This document shows positions 55,181 to 63,962 of a DNA stretch of 64,000 nucleotides, one piece after another. The notes under the pieces were generated by a model. That model did not search any database. It saw only the letters and a program-made list of their open reading frames with translations, and was not told where the DNA came from. This stretch comes from JALOLG01 sp963776935 (GTDB lineage: Bacteria > Actinomycetota > Acidimicrobiia > Acidimicrobiales > Ilumatobacteraceae): positions 124,001 through 188,000 of the forward strand of contig CAVZOP010000003.1 in assembly GCA_963776935.1 (NCBI GenBank), given 5' to 3'. The position numbers were made by a program, and so were the translations under genes. Position 1 is the first letter of the stretch. The number at the start of each line of letters is the position of its first letter.

Positions 55181-56454
55181 GACGAGGCGTCCGCGTCGTC
55201 GGTTCCGTTGCCCTCACTCGAGCCGTCACCGGAGCCGGTGCCCAACAGGTCGTCGAGCAGCTCCTGCAGCTCTTCGGGGATGTCGCCCTGGTCGTACATG
55301 TCCTGCAGCATCTCGTCGAGGGTCGGCAGGTCGCCGAGATCGGGGATCTCGGCGGGACCGGGGATCGCGCCCTGGTCGTACATGTCCTGCAGCAACTCGT
55401 CGAGACCGGGGATCTCGCCGAGCCCCGGGATCTCGCCCAGTCCGGGGATGCTGCCCAGCGGGCCACCGTCATCGGGGGCGGGCACGGTGGGCGCGTCGGC
55501 GCCGCCGTTGGCCTGCACCTCGTCGAGCAGAGTGGCGAAGTCTTCCACCGGGATGGCGAAGCCGACACCGTCGTTGCCGCCCGACATGGATGCGATCGCG
55601 GTGTTGATTCCGATCACCCGGGCGTCGGCGTCGGCGAGCGGACCACCGGAGTTGCCGGGGTTGATCGGGGCGTCCGTCTGGATCAGGCCGGTGAGTGTGC
55701 CGACAGGAGTCTCCAGCTCACGGTCCAAGCCGGAGATGATGCCGGCGGTCACCGACGCCTGGTAGCCGTACGGGCTGCCGAGGGCGATCGCCATCTCGCC
55801 GACTTCGACGCTGCCGGGTTCGGCGATCGTCGCCGCCACCAGGTTTTCGGCCGCGTCGACGGACACGACGGCGAGATCGCGGTCGGGCAGCCGGCCGACA
55901 ACCCGTCCGGTGAGCTCGCGGTTGTCGGCCGTGCGCACGGTCACCTCGTCGCCGAAGGCGACCACGTGGTGGGCGGTGAGGATCAGACCCGAGGTGTCGT
56001 AGATGACTCCGGAGCCGATGCCGCCGCTGCCGTCGCTGCCGATCTCGATCTGCACGACGGCGGGACCGAGGGCGGCGGCGATGGCCGCCGGGGCGCCGGA
56101 CTCGCTGGATGGCACGACGGGGGTGGTGGCGCCCGCCGACTCGTTGCGATCCCAGACCACGAACGCCACGGTCCCGGCGGCAGCTACGGCGAGCACCGCC
56201 GCGAGCACTGCCGCGAAAACCTTGCGACGCTTTCCGCCGCGCGGCGCGGGCGGGGGTGGCGGCATCCCGACACTGCCGTCGCCGTGAACGGCTGGCATCG
56301 GAAGCGTGGGGTGGTCGCCGCCCAGCGGCGCAGGCAATGGGATACCGGGCGGGGACGGGGGCACCAGATCGGCCACCGGGGGCGAGGCCGGAAGGTCGCG
56401 CCAGGTGCGGTGCGGGACGTGCAACTGGTTGGGCCGGTCGTCGAGCAGCGTCAT
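55177..56454 (-). CDS. Membrane-anchored HtrA-type (S1C) serine protease lacking PDZ
   Basis: This 425-residue protein has a Pro-rich cytoplasmic part, one membrane helix (about 79-101) and an external trypsin-fold protease with His 163 (LTAHHVV), Asp 193 (DRDLAVV) and Ser 269 (NPGNSGGPL). Instead of PDZ, the C-terminus has two copies of LDExLQDMYDQGxIP (about 351-365 and 379-393) within Gly/Pro/Leu-rich sequence. ATG 56454 with AGGAAG six bases before is preferred over 56469. It starts the MoxR operon. Confidence 0.9.
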   Translation of the reverse strand: MTLLDDRPNQLHVPHRTWRDLPASPPVADLVPPSPPGIPLPAPLGGDHPTLPMPAVHGDGSVGMPPPPPAPRGGKRRKVFAAVLAAVLAVAAAGTVAFVVWDRNESAGATTPVVPSSESGAPAAIAAALGPAVVQIEIGSDGSGGIGSGVIYDTSGLILTAHHVVAFGDEVTVRTADNRELTGRVVGRLPDRDLAVVSVDAAENLVAATIAEPGSVEVGEMAIALGSPYGYQASVTAGIISGLDRELETPVGTLTGLIQTDAPINPGNSGGPLADADARVIGINTAIASMSGGNDGVGFAIPVEDFATLLDEVQANGGADAPTVPAPDDGGPLGSIPGLGEIPGLGEIPGLDELLQDMYDQGAIPGPAEIPDLGDLPTLDEMLQDMYDQGDIPEELQELLDDLLGTGSGDGSSEGNGTDDADASS

Positions 56455-56530
56455 CGTGATCTTCCTCATGAATGGGGGGCGTCTCGCACGGTACGGAGAC
56501 CGGTGTAAAGCCGGCGTCAAGGCCGAACTG

Positions 56531-57646
56531 TCAGCCGGTGACGGCGGCAGACCGCTCGCGCCACGGGCGGACGGCGGGGTGCAGCCGGTCGGGGGTGACC
56601 ACGTCGGTCTCGCAGGCGTCGTCGGTGAGCGGCAGCCAGATGGTGAACGTCGACCCGGCCCCTTCCTCCGATTCGAGCGTGATCAGGCCACCCTGCGCCT
56701 CAGTGAGCTGTCGGGTGATCGTCAGACCCAGCCCGCGTTGCGCAGGGTCGGGTGAACGGTCGCGATCGCGATCGTGCCGCCCGCGCCAGCCGCGCTCGAA
56801 GACCCGCTCGTGCAGCCGCTCGGGCATGCCGGGACCCTCGTCGGCGACGGCCACCCAGGCCCAGGCGGCGTGCTGGCCGCACGAGACGACGATCGACGAG
56901 CCACTCGGCGCCAGGCGGACTGCGTTCGAGGTGAGGTTGCCGAGCGCGGTGCGCACCGCGGCCCGGTCGCCCGTGGGCAGCCCGAGCTCGGACGCGCCAC
57001 CCACTTGAAGGTGCACGCCGCGGGCACGTGCCGGGCCGGCGTGCTCGGCCACGACGGCGCGCGCCTCGGCAGCCAGGTCGAGCACGTCGGCACGGGTCAC
57101 CGCCAGCCGGCCGTGCTCGGACAGATCGTCCACCGTGCGTCGCATGCGGTCGGCGGCGCGCCGGGCGGCATCGATCAGCCGACCGGTGTCGGGATCGATC
57201 GCCGGGTCCGATGCCGCCAGCTCGAGGTTGGTGCCGGCCACGGCGAGCGGGGTGCGCAGCTCGTGGATGACCTCGTCGAGCCGCCGGCGCCGTTCTTCCT
57301 CCTTGGCAGCCTCCTTCGCATCGATCCCGACGAGCGCGCGGTCCACGGTACGGAGCACGCGGCCCGACACGAACCAGCCGACGGCCATCGCCGGCAGCAT
57401 GCTCACACCGAGGGCGACGAGCATCGAACGGAGCGCGTCGTGACGCGCCTGCGCGGCCTCAGCGCCCTGCTGGGCGATGACGACCAGTGCGACGTCATCG
57501 CCGACGCGTGCCGCCCCGGCCTCGGTGGTGGGCTGTGGCGCCGACGCCCGCCACGTGACGAGTGCCGCGGTGGTGAGCGACGCGAGACCGACGATCAGCA
57601 AGATTGTGAGCGTGAGCCCGAGGAACAGGCGCGTCCGGGCGTTCAT
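56531..57646 (-). CDS. Sensor histidine kinase
   Basis: This 371-residue kinase has two membrane helices (about 8-30 and 74-96) with a short external loop of about 45 residues, HisKA with EVIHELRTPLA (about H128) and an ATPase domain with NLTSNAVRLA, DEGPGMP and RGLGLTITRQL. The external loop is small, so the partner MFS protein may do the sensing. Its start overlaps the response regulator stop (ATGA). Confidence 0.9.
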   Translation of the reverse strand: MNARTRLFLGLTLTILLIVGLASLTTAALVTWRASAPQPTTEAGAARVGDDVALVVIAQQGAEAAQARHDALRSMLVALGVSMLPAMAVGWFVSGRVLRTVDRALVGIDAKEAAKEEERRRRLDEVIHELRTPLAVAGTNLELAASDPAIDPDTGRLIDAARRAADRMRRTVDDLSEHGRLAVTRADVLDLAAEARAVVAEHAGPARARGVHLQVGGASELGLPTGDRAAVRTALGNLTSNAVRLAPSGSSIVVSCGQHAAWAWVAVADEGPGMPERLHERVFERGWRGRHDRDRDRSPDPAQRGLGLTITRQLTEAQGGLITLESEEGAGSTFTIWLPLTDDACETDVVTPDRLHPAVRPWRERSAAVTG

Positions 57647-58332
57647 CGTTCACTCCGCAGCAGGTAGCCGCGACCGGGCAGGGTCTCGATCAGCCCCCCA
57701 CCCCCGGCGGCGGCCAGCTTGCGACGCAGGTTGGAGATCGTCACCCGGACGGTATTGGTGAACGGGTCGGCGTGCTCGTCCCAGACGTGCTCGAGCAGTC
57801 GTTCGCTGCTGTGGACGACATCGGGGTGGAGGACGAACCATCGCAGGAGTGCGAACTCCTTGGTGGTCAGGTCGACGCTGGTGCCGTTCACCCGCACCTC
57901 GTGCCGGCGGCTGTCGAGTTCGATGCCGGAGCGGCGCACGACCGAGCTGGTGCTGGCCGTGTCGCGCCGCAGCAGGGCGCGCGCCCGCGCCCCCAGTTCG
58001 CCGAGCGAGAACGGCTTGACGAGGTAGTCGTCGGCCCCCTGGTCGAGGCCGCGGATGCGGTCGTCGATGCCGCCCCGGGCGGTGAGGATGATGATCCGTG
58101 GCACGACGGCGTCGTCGACCGTGGGCATCGACACGACCTGGCGGCACACGTCGAGCCCGTCGGTGTCGGGGAGGTTGAGGTCGAGGCAGACGAGGTCGTA
58201 CTCGTTCACGCCGACGCGGTCGAGGGCGCTGGCGCCGTCGTTGGCCACGTCGACGGCATAGCCATCACGGCGCAGGCTGATGGCGATGGCGGAGGCGAGG
58301 TCGGGTTCGTCCTCGACGACGAGCACGCGCAT
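57643..58332 (-). CDS. OmpR-family response regulator
   Basis: This 229-residue regulator has VEDEPDLA, phospho-acceptor about D51 (CLDLNLP), LVKPFSLGEL and a winged helix with NTVRVTISNLRRKL and GLIETLPGRGYLLR. It overlaps the MFS stop by one base and the kinase by four, so all three are coupled. Targets are unknown; its own operon is a fair guess. Confidence 0.92.
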   Translation of the reverse strand: MRVLVVEDEPDLASAIAISLRRDGYAVDVANDGASALDRVGVNEYDLVCLDLNLPDTDGLDVCRQVVSMPTVDDAVVPRIIILTARGGIDDRIRGLDQGADDYLVKPFSLGELGARARALLRRDTASTSSVVRRSGIELDSRRHEVRVNGTSVDLTTKEFALLRWFVLHPDVVHSSERLLEHVWDEHADPFTNTVRVTISNLRRKLAAAGGGGLIETLPGRGYLLRSER

Positions 58333-60218
58333 CACGCCACCCCGAGCAGATCGAGGAACCAGGACAGCGGTGCGTGGTCGATCGTCCATCGAAGTGGGCC
58401 GGCCACCCAGCCGGGCAACGTGCCGCGATCCGCCGCGTCACCCACAGCGCGACTTACACCCTCCCGCAACGCCTGGGTGATGGTGTTGCGATCCCACTCC
58501 ATGTCGACCCCGCTGCGCGGCTCGAGCGACAGCACGAGCTCCTCCCGGCTGACCCGCAGTGCGCACGCCGCGCCGTTGAGTCCGGACAGCACGAAGCGTT
58601 GCGCGGCGGCGTCAAGGCCGTCGCCGGGGAACGGGTCGGGCGGTGCCGTGCACGGGTCGGCGACGCCGGGGGAACCGAAGTCGTCCGCGCCGGCATGCAC
58701 GGCCCCGGCGGGCAACAGCACCGAGGCGGCGAGCGTGATGCCGACGATGCCGAGACCCAACCCTCGGCGCCGCGTGCTGCCGCGTGAGGGTGTGGCACCC
58801 GAGCACATCGCGATCGCGGCGAGGGCCACGCCGCCGGCGAGCAGTGCGAACCCGGCGGCGACGGTGAACGAGTCGCGGAACGAACGTGTGAGCACCTCCT
58901 GCACGCCGTGTTCGATGTCGTCTCGAAGCTGCGCGATCTCAGGGTCGTCGCCCGCGCCGTTGCGATCGAACACGCCCTGCAGGTCGGGCACCTCGCCGTC
59001 GGATGCGTCCTCGAGCAGGTCACGGATGTCGAGCGCGATGCGGATCTTCGTCGGCCCGTCGATCGGCGCGTCGAGCATCGCCTTGGTCGCCGGCAGCGGC
59101 GCCACCTCGGCGGCCGCGGTCACCTGCGAGGCCAGCACCGGGGCGATGATCGCCAACCCCAGCACCAGGCCGAGGTGACGGGCGATGGAGGTGACGGTGG
59201 CGGCGCGCACACCCGACCCGAGCGGCAGTGCACGGCGGTTGAGGGCGTGGACCAGCGCCCCGAACCCGAGTCCGCACAGTGCGAGGCCGGCGGCGACCCA
59301 GACCGGTTCGATGCCGGGCACGTAGGCAAGGGTGACCAGACCGCCGGCGAGCATGGTGGAACCGCCGATCACGGCACCACGATCCGAGGTGAGCGCAGCG
59401 AGGCGCGGTGCGAGGAGCGTGCCGAGCGGGAGCGCGCTCACCACGGCGGCGCCGGCGATCGGGGGGAGGCCCCACACCACGACGAGGAGGAGCACGCCGA
59501 GGAAGAGCACGCCGACGAGCGCGCCGAACGTGAGCGCAAGCGCGGTGTCGGCGACCATCGCCCCACGGGGTCGGCGAGCCTGCTCGACGTGAACGGTGGT
59601 CGGGCGGCGGCGCACCGCCACGATGGCGACCGCCGCCATCAGCGCGACCGGCGCCTGGATGATGAACACCGCCCGCCAGTCGAGGAGCTGGGTGACCGCA
59701 CCGCCGAGCACCGGCCCGAGCGCGACGCCCGCCACGCCCGAAGCAGCCCACCAGCGGGCGGCGTGGCGGGGGTCGCCGACCAGGGTCACGAGCACGCCGA
59801 GCGAGCCGGCGACGAGCGCCGCGCCGCCCACGCCCTGCACCACGCGGGCGGCGATGAGCGTGGCGAGCGACGGCGCCAACCCGGCGGCGAGCGACGAGGC
59901 GGCAAACACGATGGCGCCGGAGAAGGCGAGGGTGGCGCCGCTGATGCGGCGCAGCAGCACCAGCCAGCCGAGGCCGGCCAGGGCGACGGCGAGTGCGTAG
60001 CCGGTGAGCACCCATGAGACGGCGGGGATCGTGGAGCCGAACTCGACGTAGAGGTCGGGGATGGCGAGGGCGACGATCGAGGCGTCGGCGAACGCCAAGG
60101 CCACTGCAGTGACGAGCACGAGCGCGGCGATCGGTTGCGTGCGGCCGCGAACAGGTGGCGCCTGCGGCGGTAGCGACGATGGGGACGGGGGTGACCAGTT
60201 CGTGGTGGCGGTGTTCAT
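58332..60218 (-). CDS. 14-TM MFS (DHA2-like) protein with an extra C-terminal external domain
   Basis: This 628-residue protein has MFS helices with VVQGVGGAALVAGSLGVLV and GPVLGGAVTQLLDWR (DHA2 motif C area). A loop with SDGEVPDLQGVFDR and the last helices follow. A further helix and about 120 residues (GADDFGSPGVADPCTAPPDP and on, two Cys) come after the transporter core. That part could be external and act as a sensor or brake. The drug-exporter label is only by family. The start at 60218 is preferred; 60262 is possible. Confidence 0.82.
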   Translation of the reverse strand: MNTATTNWSPPSPSSLPPQAPPVRGRTQPIAALVLVTAVALAFADASIVALAIPDLYVEFGSTIPAVSWVLTGYALAVALAGLGWLVLLRRISGATLAFSGAIVFAASSLAAGLAPSLATLIAARVVQGVGGAALVAGSLGVLVTLVGDPRHAARWWAASGVAGVALGPVLGGAVTQLLDWRAVFIIQAPVALMAAVAIVAVRRRPTTVHVEQARRPRGAMVADTALALTFGALVGVLFLGVLLLVVVWGLPPIAGAAVVSALPLGTLLAPRLAALTSDRGAVIGGSTMLAGGLVTLAYVPGIEPVWVAAGLALCGLGFGALVHALNRRALPLGSGVRAATVTSIARHLGLVLGLAIIAPVLASQVTAAAEVAPLPATKAMLDAPIDGPTKIRIALDIRDLLEDASDGEVPDLQGVFDRNGAGDDPEIAQLRDDIEHGVQEVLTRSFRDSFTVAAGFALLAGGVALAAIAMCSGATPSRGSTRRRGLGLGIVGITLAASVLLPAGAVHAGADDFGSPGVADPCTAPPDPFPGDGLDAAAQRFVLSGLNGAACALRVSREELVLSLEPRSGVDMEWDRNTITQALREGVSRAVGDAADRGTLPGWVAGPLRWTIDHAPLSWFLDLLGVA

Positions 60219-60626
60219 CGCAAGTCGGGGCTTTGACGTCCGAGCCCTCGCGCGCGGTTCCATGACCTTCGTCACATCGCCCCGGACATACCGTTGTCGG
60301 CGCGGTGCTGGCGCCGGCTCCATGGCCGGCGTTGCGGCGTGGACTACTCGCTGTGCTCGGGGCGGATTGTCCCTGAAAGTGTTGAGGGGTTGCGGCTGGG
60401 GTTGACCATCCGAGCGCACGGTGGGCGCGGTGGTGATTGTAAAGGTGGATGAAGCTTTCGAGGGCGCGGGCGCGATGGTGGTCGTGGAGCGATCCTCGAC
60501 CGCACACATCATGCGAACTGCGGTGGGTCGGCTTACCCCGGAGGCAGCACGTAACGCGCGGCTGCGAACCGGCGCTGCCGGACGGCATACGACGGGTGTT
60601 TCGACCGTTGTTGTCGGTGCCCCTGA
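60219..60626. other. Intergenic region of about 400 bases with a transposase scrap
   Basis: Apart from the IS481-like fragment (60364-60477) I see no gene. It separates divergent genes, so promoters for the MFS operon and the polymerase should lie here. Confidence 0.55.
60364..60477 (-). pseudogene. IS481/IS3-type integrase C-terminal fragment
   Basis: About 38 codons read RALESFIHLYNHHRAHRALG followed by WSTPAATPQHF. This is the conserved end of rve-type transposases (FxxxYNxxRPHxALG). The rest of the element is gone, marking an old insertion. Confidence 0.75.
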
Positions 60627-62423
60627 ATGGCAGCGTGGCGTGGCAGGGTGCTGAGCGTGGTGCGCGATGGCGATGCGGTGGGGTGGCTTCGTCGTGTTGG
60701 TGTCGGCCGCGGCGTGCGGGTTGGCGTGGCGATCGCACGTGGGGTCGGGCTCGGCCTGGGTATCGCGGGTCCAGACGGCGGCGAGCTCGCGGTCGACGTC
60801 GACGATCCTGCCGCGGTGGTTGCGCGCATCGAGGCGGTGTTGCGCCCGCGGTGGGTGTGGTGGTCGATCGAGACCGCAGCGATGCTCGTCGATGGTGGTC
60901 TGCGGATTGGTGCGTGTTGGGACATTGCCGTCGTGCACCGTCTGCTCGCCGGCGGTTGGCGCGCCGATCCGGCGTTGGTGTGGGCCACTGTGCGTGAGCT
61001 ACCTCTCGAGTCGATTCCGGTGTCGCGTCCGCTTGACCTGTTCACCCTGGCCGAGCCGGAGGTGGGCGACCCGGAGCATCCGGTGGGTCCTGACGGGTAT
61101 CTGCGTCCCGACTGGGTCGACGGTGGCTGGGCCGAGCGTCCGGAACGTCTGGCGCGTTGGGCTGGGCTGGCTGCGCAAGCCGCCACCTTGCAGGAGGGCC
61201 ATCTCTTGACGGCCGAGCGATCTCACGCGGTGGCCACTGCCCGGGCGGAGTCGGCTGCCGAACTGTTGTGCGCGGAGCTCGCCGCCGGGGGGTTGCCGAT
61301 GGATCGCGATGAGGCGGAGCGGATCATCGCCGGGTTCGTGGGGCCGCGACCGCGAACCGACGCCGACGCGGTCGCGGCGCGCCGGCGCCGCGACGACGAG
61401 GTGCTGCGCCACGCGCCGCGCGGAGCACCGGTCGACCTGCGCAACGCGGCGCAGGTGAAGTCGATGCTTTGGCGTGCCGGGCTCGACGTGCCCGACACGC
61501 GGGCGTGGCGGCTTCAAGCTGTGCGTGATCACCCGCTGGTGGATGCGCTGCTCACTTGGCGCAAGGCGGAGCGCATCGCCACGACGTTCGGGTACGGCTG
61601 GATCGACACGTTCGTGGGGACCGACGGTCGGTTGCGGGGCCAGTGGTCGTCGGCCGACGGCGCCGCCGGTCGGATGACCGCCACGGCCGGCCTGCACAAC
61701 ATGCCCGCCGATCTCCGACCGGCGGTGCGCGCCGAACCCGGCCACGTGCTCGTGCGCGCCGACCTCGGACAGATCGAGCCGCGGGTGCTCGCCGCCTTGT
61801 CGGGCGACCGCGCACTCGTGCGTTCCACGGCTGCCGGCGACATGTATGCGCCCGTCGCGGCGCAGATCGGTGTCGACCGCGACACGGCCAAGGTCGCGGT
61901 GCTGGGAGCGATGTACGGCCAGACCACCGGGAATGGCGCGGCGGTGCTCGCCCGCCTCCACCAGTCGTACCCGGCCGCGATGCGGCTGCTCGAAGCGGCC
62001 GACGAGGCCGGACGCGCCGGTCGCGACATTCGGACCCATGGCGGCCGCTTGATCCGACTCGGCGCGCACACGCCCGAAGACGACGTCGACGACCCCAACG
62101 AGGCCGCGATACGTGACGCACGTGCCCGGACTGCGGCTCGGGGTCGCTACGCCCGCAACGCAGTCATCCAGGGCGCAGCCGCCGAGCTGTTCAAACTCTG
62201 GGCCGTCACCGTGCGCGCCAGAAGTGCCGAACTGGATGCCCGCATCGTCCTGTGCCTCCACGACGAACTGCTCGTGCACACGCCAGCATCGTCCGGCGCC
62301 GCGGTCGCCAATCTCCTCGAGCAATGCCTCCACGAGGCCGCCCATCGTTGGTCGCCCGACAGCGGTGTCCACTTCGTCGCCGACATCGCAGTTCTCCAGC
62401 GATGGTCAGACGCCACTCACTGA
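60627..62423 (+). CDS. Small family A DNA polymerase (bifunctional 3'-5' exonuclease/polymerase type)
   Basis: This protein has up to 598 residues. The polymerase domain has motif A as VLVRADLGQIEPRVLAALSG (metal Asp about 379), motif B as RDTAKVAVLGAMYGQTTGNG and motif C as LCLHDELLVH (about 545-547). Thumb segment GRMTATAGLHNMP is present. The N-terminal 200 residues resemble a 3'-5' exonuclease fold but lack the clear DEDD residues, and no 5' nuclease is present. Such short polymerases are known as extra copies beside PolA in Actinobacteria and probably serve repair. The start may be GTG 60657 instead. Confidence 0.86.
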   Translation: MAAWRGRVLSVVRDGDAVGWLRRVGVGRGVRVGVAIARGVGLGLGIAGPDGGELAVDVDDPAAVVARIEAVLRPRWVWWSIETAAMLVDGGLRIGACWDIAVVHRLLAGGWRADPALVWATVRELPLESIPVSRPLDLFTLAEPEVGDPEHPVGPDGYLRPDWVDGGWAERPERLARWAGLAAQAATLQEGHLLTAERSHAVATARAESAAELLCAELAAGGLPMDRDEAERIIAGFVGPRPRTDADAVAARRRRDDEVLRHAPRGAPVDLRNAAQVKSMLWRAGLDVPDTRAWRLQAVRDHPLVDALLTWRKAERIATTFGYGWIDTFVGTDGRLRGQWSSADGAAGRMTATAGLHNMPADLRPAVRAEPGHVLVRADLGQIEPRVLAALSGDRALVRSTAAGDMYAPVAAQIGVDRDTAKVAVLGAMYGQTTGNGAAVLARLHQSYPAAMRLLEAADEAGRAGRDIRTHGGRLIRLGAHTPEDDVDDPNEAAIRDARARTAARGRYARNAVIQGAAAELFKLWAVTVRARSAELDARIVLCLHDELLVHTPASSGAAVANLLEQCLHEAAHRWSPDSGVHFVADIAVLQRWSDATH

Positions 62424-62621
62424 CGAAGTCGCGCCGCCCTGTCTCGGTCGACCCGTACCGAGAACGCCGTGCACCCACGAGGCGCTCGGGGATTCGGCGG
62501 TCCCGGATGGTTCAACGACCGCGTGGTCGCCGCGGTTATCGGACGCGCGGTAGGGCCGCTACCGAGTGGTCGGTCGACGTCCCGTCGACGGCATACGGCG
62601 TCTCGTTATCGGGTGCCCCAA
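62424..62621. other. Noncoding spacer between the polymerase gene and the IS
   Basis: This stretch shows no coding frame. It ends at the inferred right end of the IS110 copy. Confidence 0.5.
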
Positions 62622-63962
62622 GCGAATCCTCTCTTTGTCAAGAGGCGGTTCGGCTGGGTGGCTGGGCGCGGCGTGGTCGACCGGTGGTGTCCACCGGCGT
62701 AGCGTTGTGTTGGGTCCGGGAGTGACTTCGCCGAAGAACTGGCTGTAGGGATGTGAGGTCAGTCGCGCCGGCTGTTTGAGCCGCTCCCGCTTGTCCTCCC
62801 GGGCCTCGTTCAGCCGTTCTCGCGGCGGGCGTCGATGACGAGTTGGCGGTAGACGGCGTTGCTGATCTGGCGCTTGAGGGCGCGGATCGCTTCCTTCTTG
62901 GTCTTGCCCTCGGTGACTTTGCGGTCGACGTAGGCGCGGCCTTCTGAGTGCGGCTGGCGAAGCTGACAGATCGCCGCCATGTGGATCGCGTGGTTCAGGT
63001 GGCGGTTGCCGCGCTTGGACAACCGATGCACCGTGCGCCCGCCGGACGAGAACTCGATCGGAGCGGTGCCGTTGTATGCCGCGTAATGGTCGCGGTTGCG
63101 GAAGCGGGCGATGTCACCGGTGTAGCCGATCAGCATCGCGGCGATGATCGGTCCGACTCCGAATAGATCGGTCACGCTCGAACCCGACGCCATCACAGCG
63201 ACACCGATCCGCTTGTGCGATGCCTTGAGCTGATCATCGAGGCGACGGATGTCGTCTAGCAACTCGACCGCCAGCTCGTAGCGCAGCTGCTCGACGGGTG
63301 TGGTCGGCGACAGGCGTGCCAAGAACGCATCGACATCGGAGGCGTTGATTTCCTTGGCGATCCCGCCCGGTGCGAGCTCGACCAGCAGCGAATGCATCCG
63401 CGACACCACCCGGCAACGCTGGTCGCCAATGTCGGTGTTGCGCTTCGCCAACAACCGCAGCAGCTCGGCATGCCCAGCCCGACGGACTTCGCGCAGCGCA
63501 GTGTTCCGCAACGCCGTCGTGGCCACCGACAACGCATCGTTCGGGTCGGTCTTGTTCGAGCGGCCTGCACCGAGCACACGTGTTCGCGCCGCGAGCGTTG
63601 CCGGCACATCAACCACTCGTTCGCCGACCGCAACAAGCTGCTGCGACAACAAGAATCCCATCCCGTCAGCACCCTCGATCGCCCACGTGCGGCTCTCGAA
63701 CGGCGCTGCCCACGCCAACAAACGTTGCGTCTGGGTTCTCGTCGCTCGCACCGAGATCCGTGAGATCTCTGACTCACGGTCATCAACGGCGACAGCTTGA
63801 TGCGACGCCTTGTGCGGGTCGACACCGATGATCACATGCATAGCCACTCCTTGGTCCTGGGTCGTGTGGGGACCGCGGTGGGCACTCCTACTTGCAGATT
63901 CTTCGTGCTCGTTCCTCTCTCGAGCCACACCACGGCGAGATCGCCGCCGGACACACTTCGTT
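62622..63962 (-). mobile_element. IS110-family element, apparently intact
   Basis: The element reads on the minus strand, with left end near 63962 (AACGAAGTGTGTCCGGCGG) and right end near 62622. It contains one whole transposase, about 120 noncoding bases on the left and 187 on the right. TTGACA stands close to the right end (62636-62641). The same ends occur in the decayed copy at 45885. No terminal inverted repeats are present. Confidence 0.75.
62810..63841 (-). CDS. IS110-family transposase (DEDD recombinase)
   Basis: This 343-residue protein has a RuvC-like DEDD start (MHVIIGVDPHKASHQAVAVD), WAIEGADGMGFLLSQQL, SNKTDPNDALSVA and the Tnp_20 part with FGVGPIIAAMLIGYTGDIA, YNGTAPIEFSSGGRTVHRL and NRHLNHAIHMAA. 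All segments including the late Ser are intact. IS110 recombinases work with a structured noncoding RNA made from the element's own flank. The protein is related to, but clearly different from, the copy at 46004. Confidence 0.93.
   Translation of the reverse strand: MHVIIGVDPHKASHQAVAVDDRESEISRISVRATRTQTQRLLAWAAPFESRTWAIEGADGMGFLLSQQLVAVGERVVDVPATLAARTRVLGAGRSNKTDPNDALSVATTALRNTALREVRRAGHAELLRLLAKRNTDIGDQRCRVVSRMHSLLVELAPGGIAKEINASDVDAFLARLSPTTPVEQLRYELAVELLDDIRRLDDQLKASHKRIGVAVMASGSSVTDLFGVGPIIAAMLIGYTGDIARFRNRDHYAAYNGTAPIEFSSGGRTVHRLSKRGNRHLNHAIHMAAICQLRQPHSEGRAYVDRKVTEGKTKKEAIRALKRQISNAVYRQLVIDARRENG

Noticed and set aside
59020..60738. A 572-codon minus-strand frame over the MFS gene
   Set aside because: Most is Arg-rich shadow of the MFS gene. 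Only the 38-codon integrase-like end (60364-60477) is meaningful.
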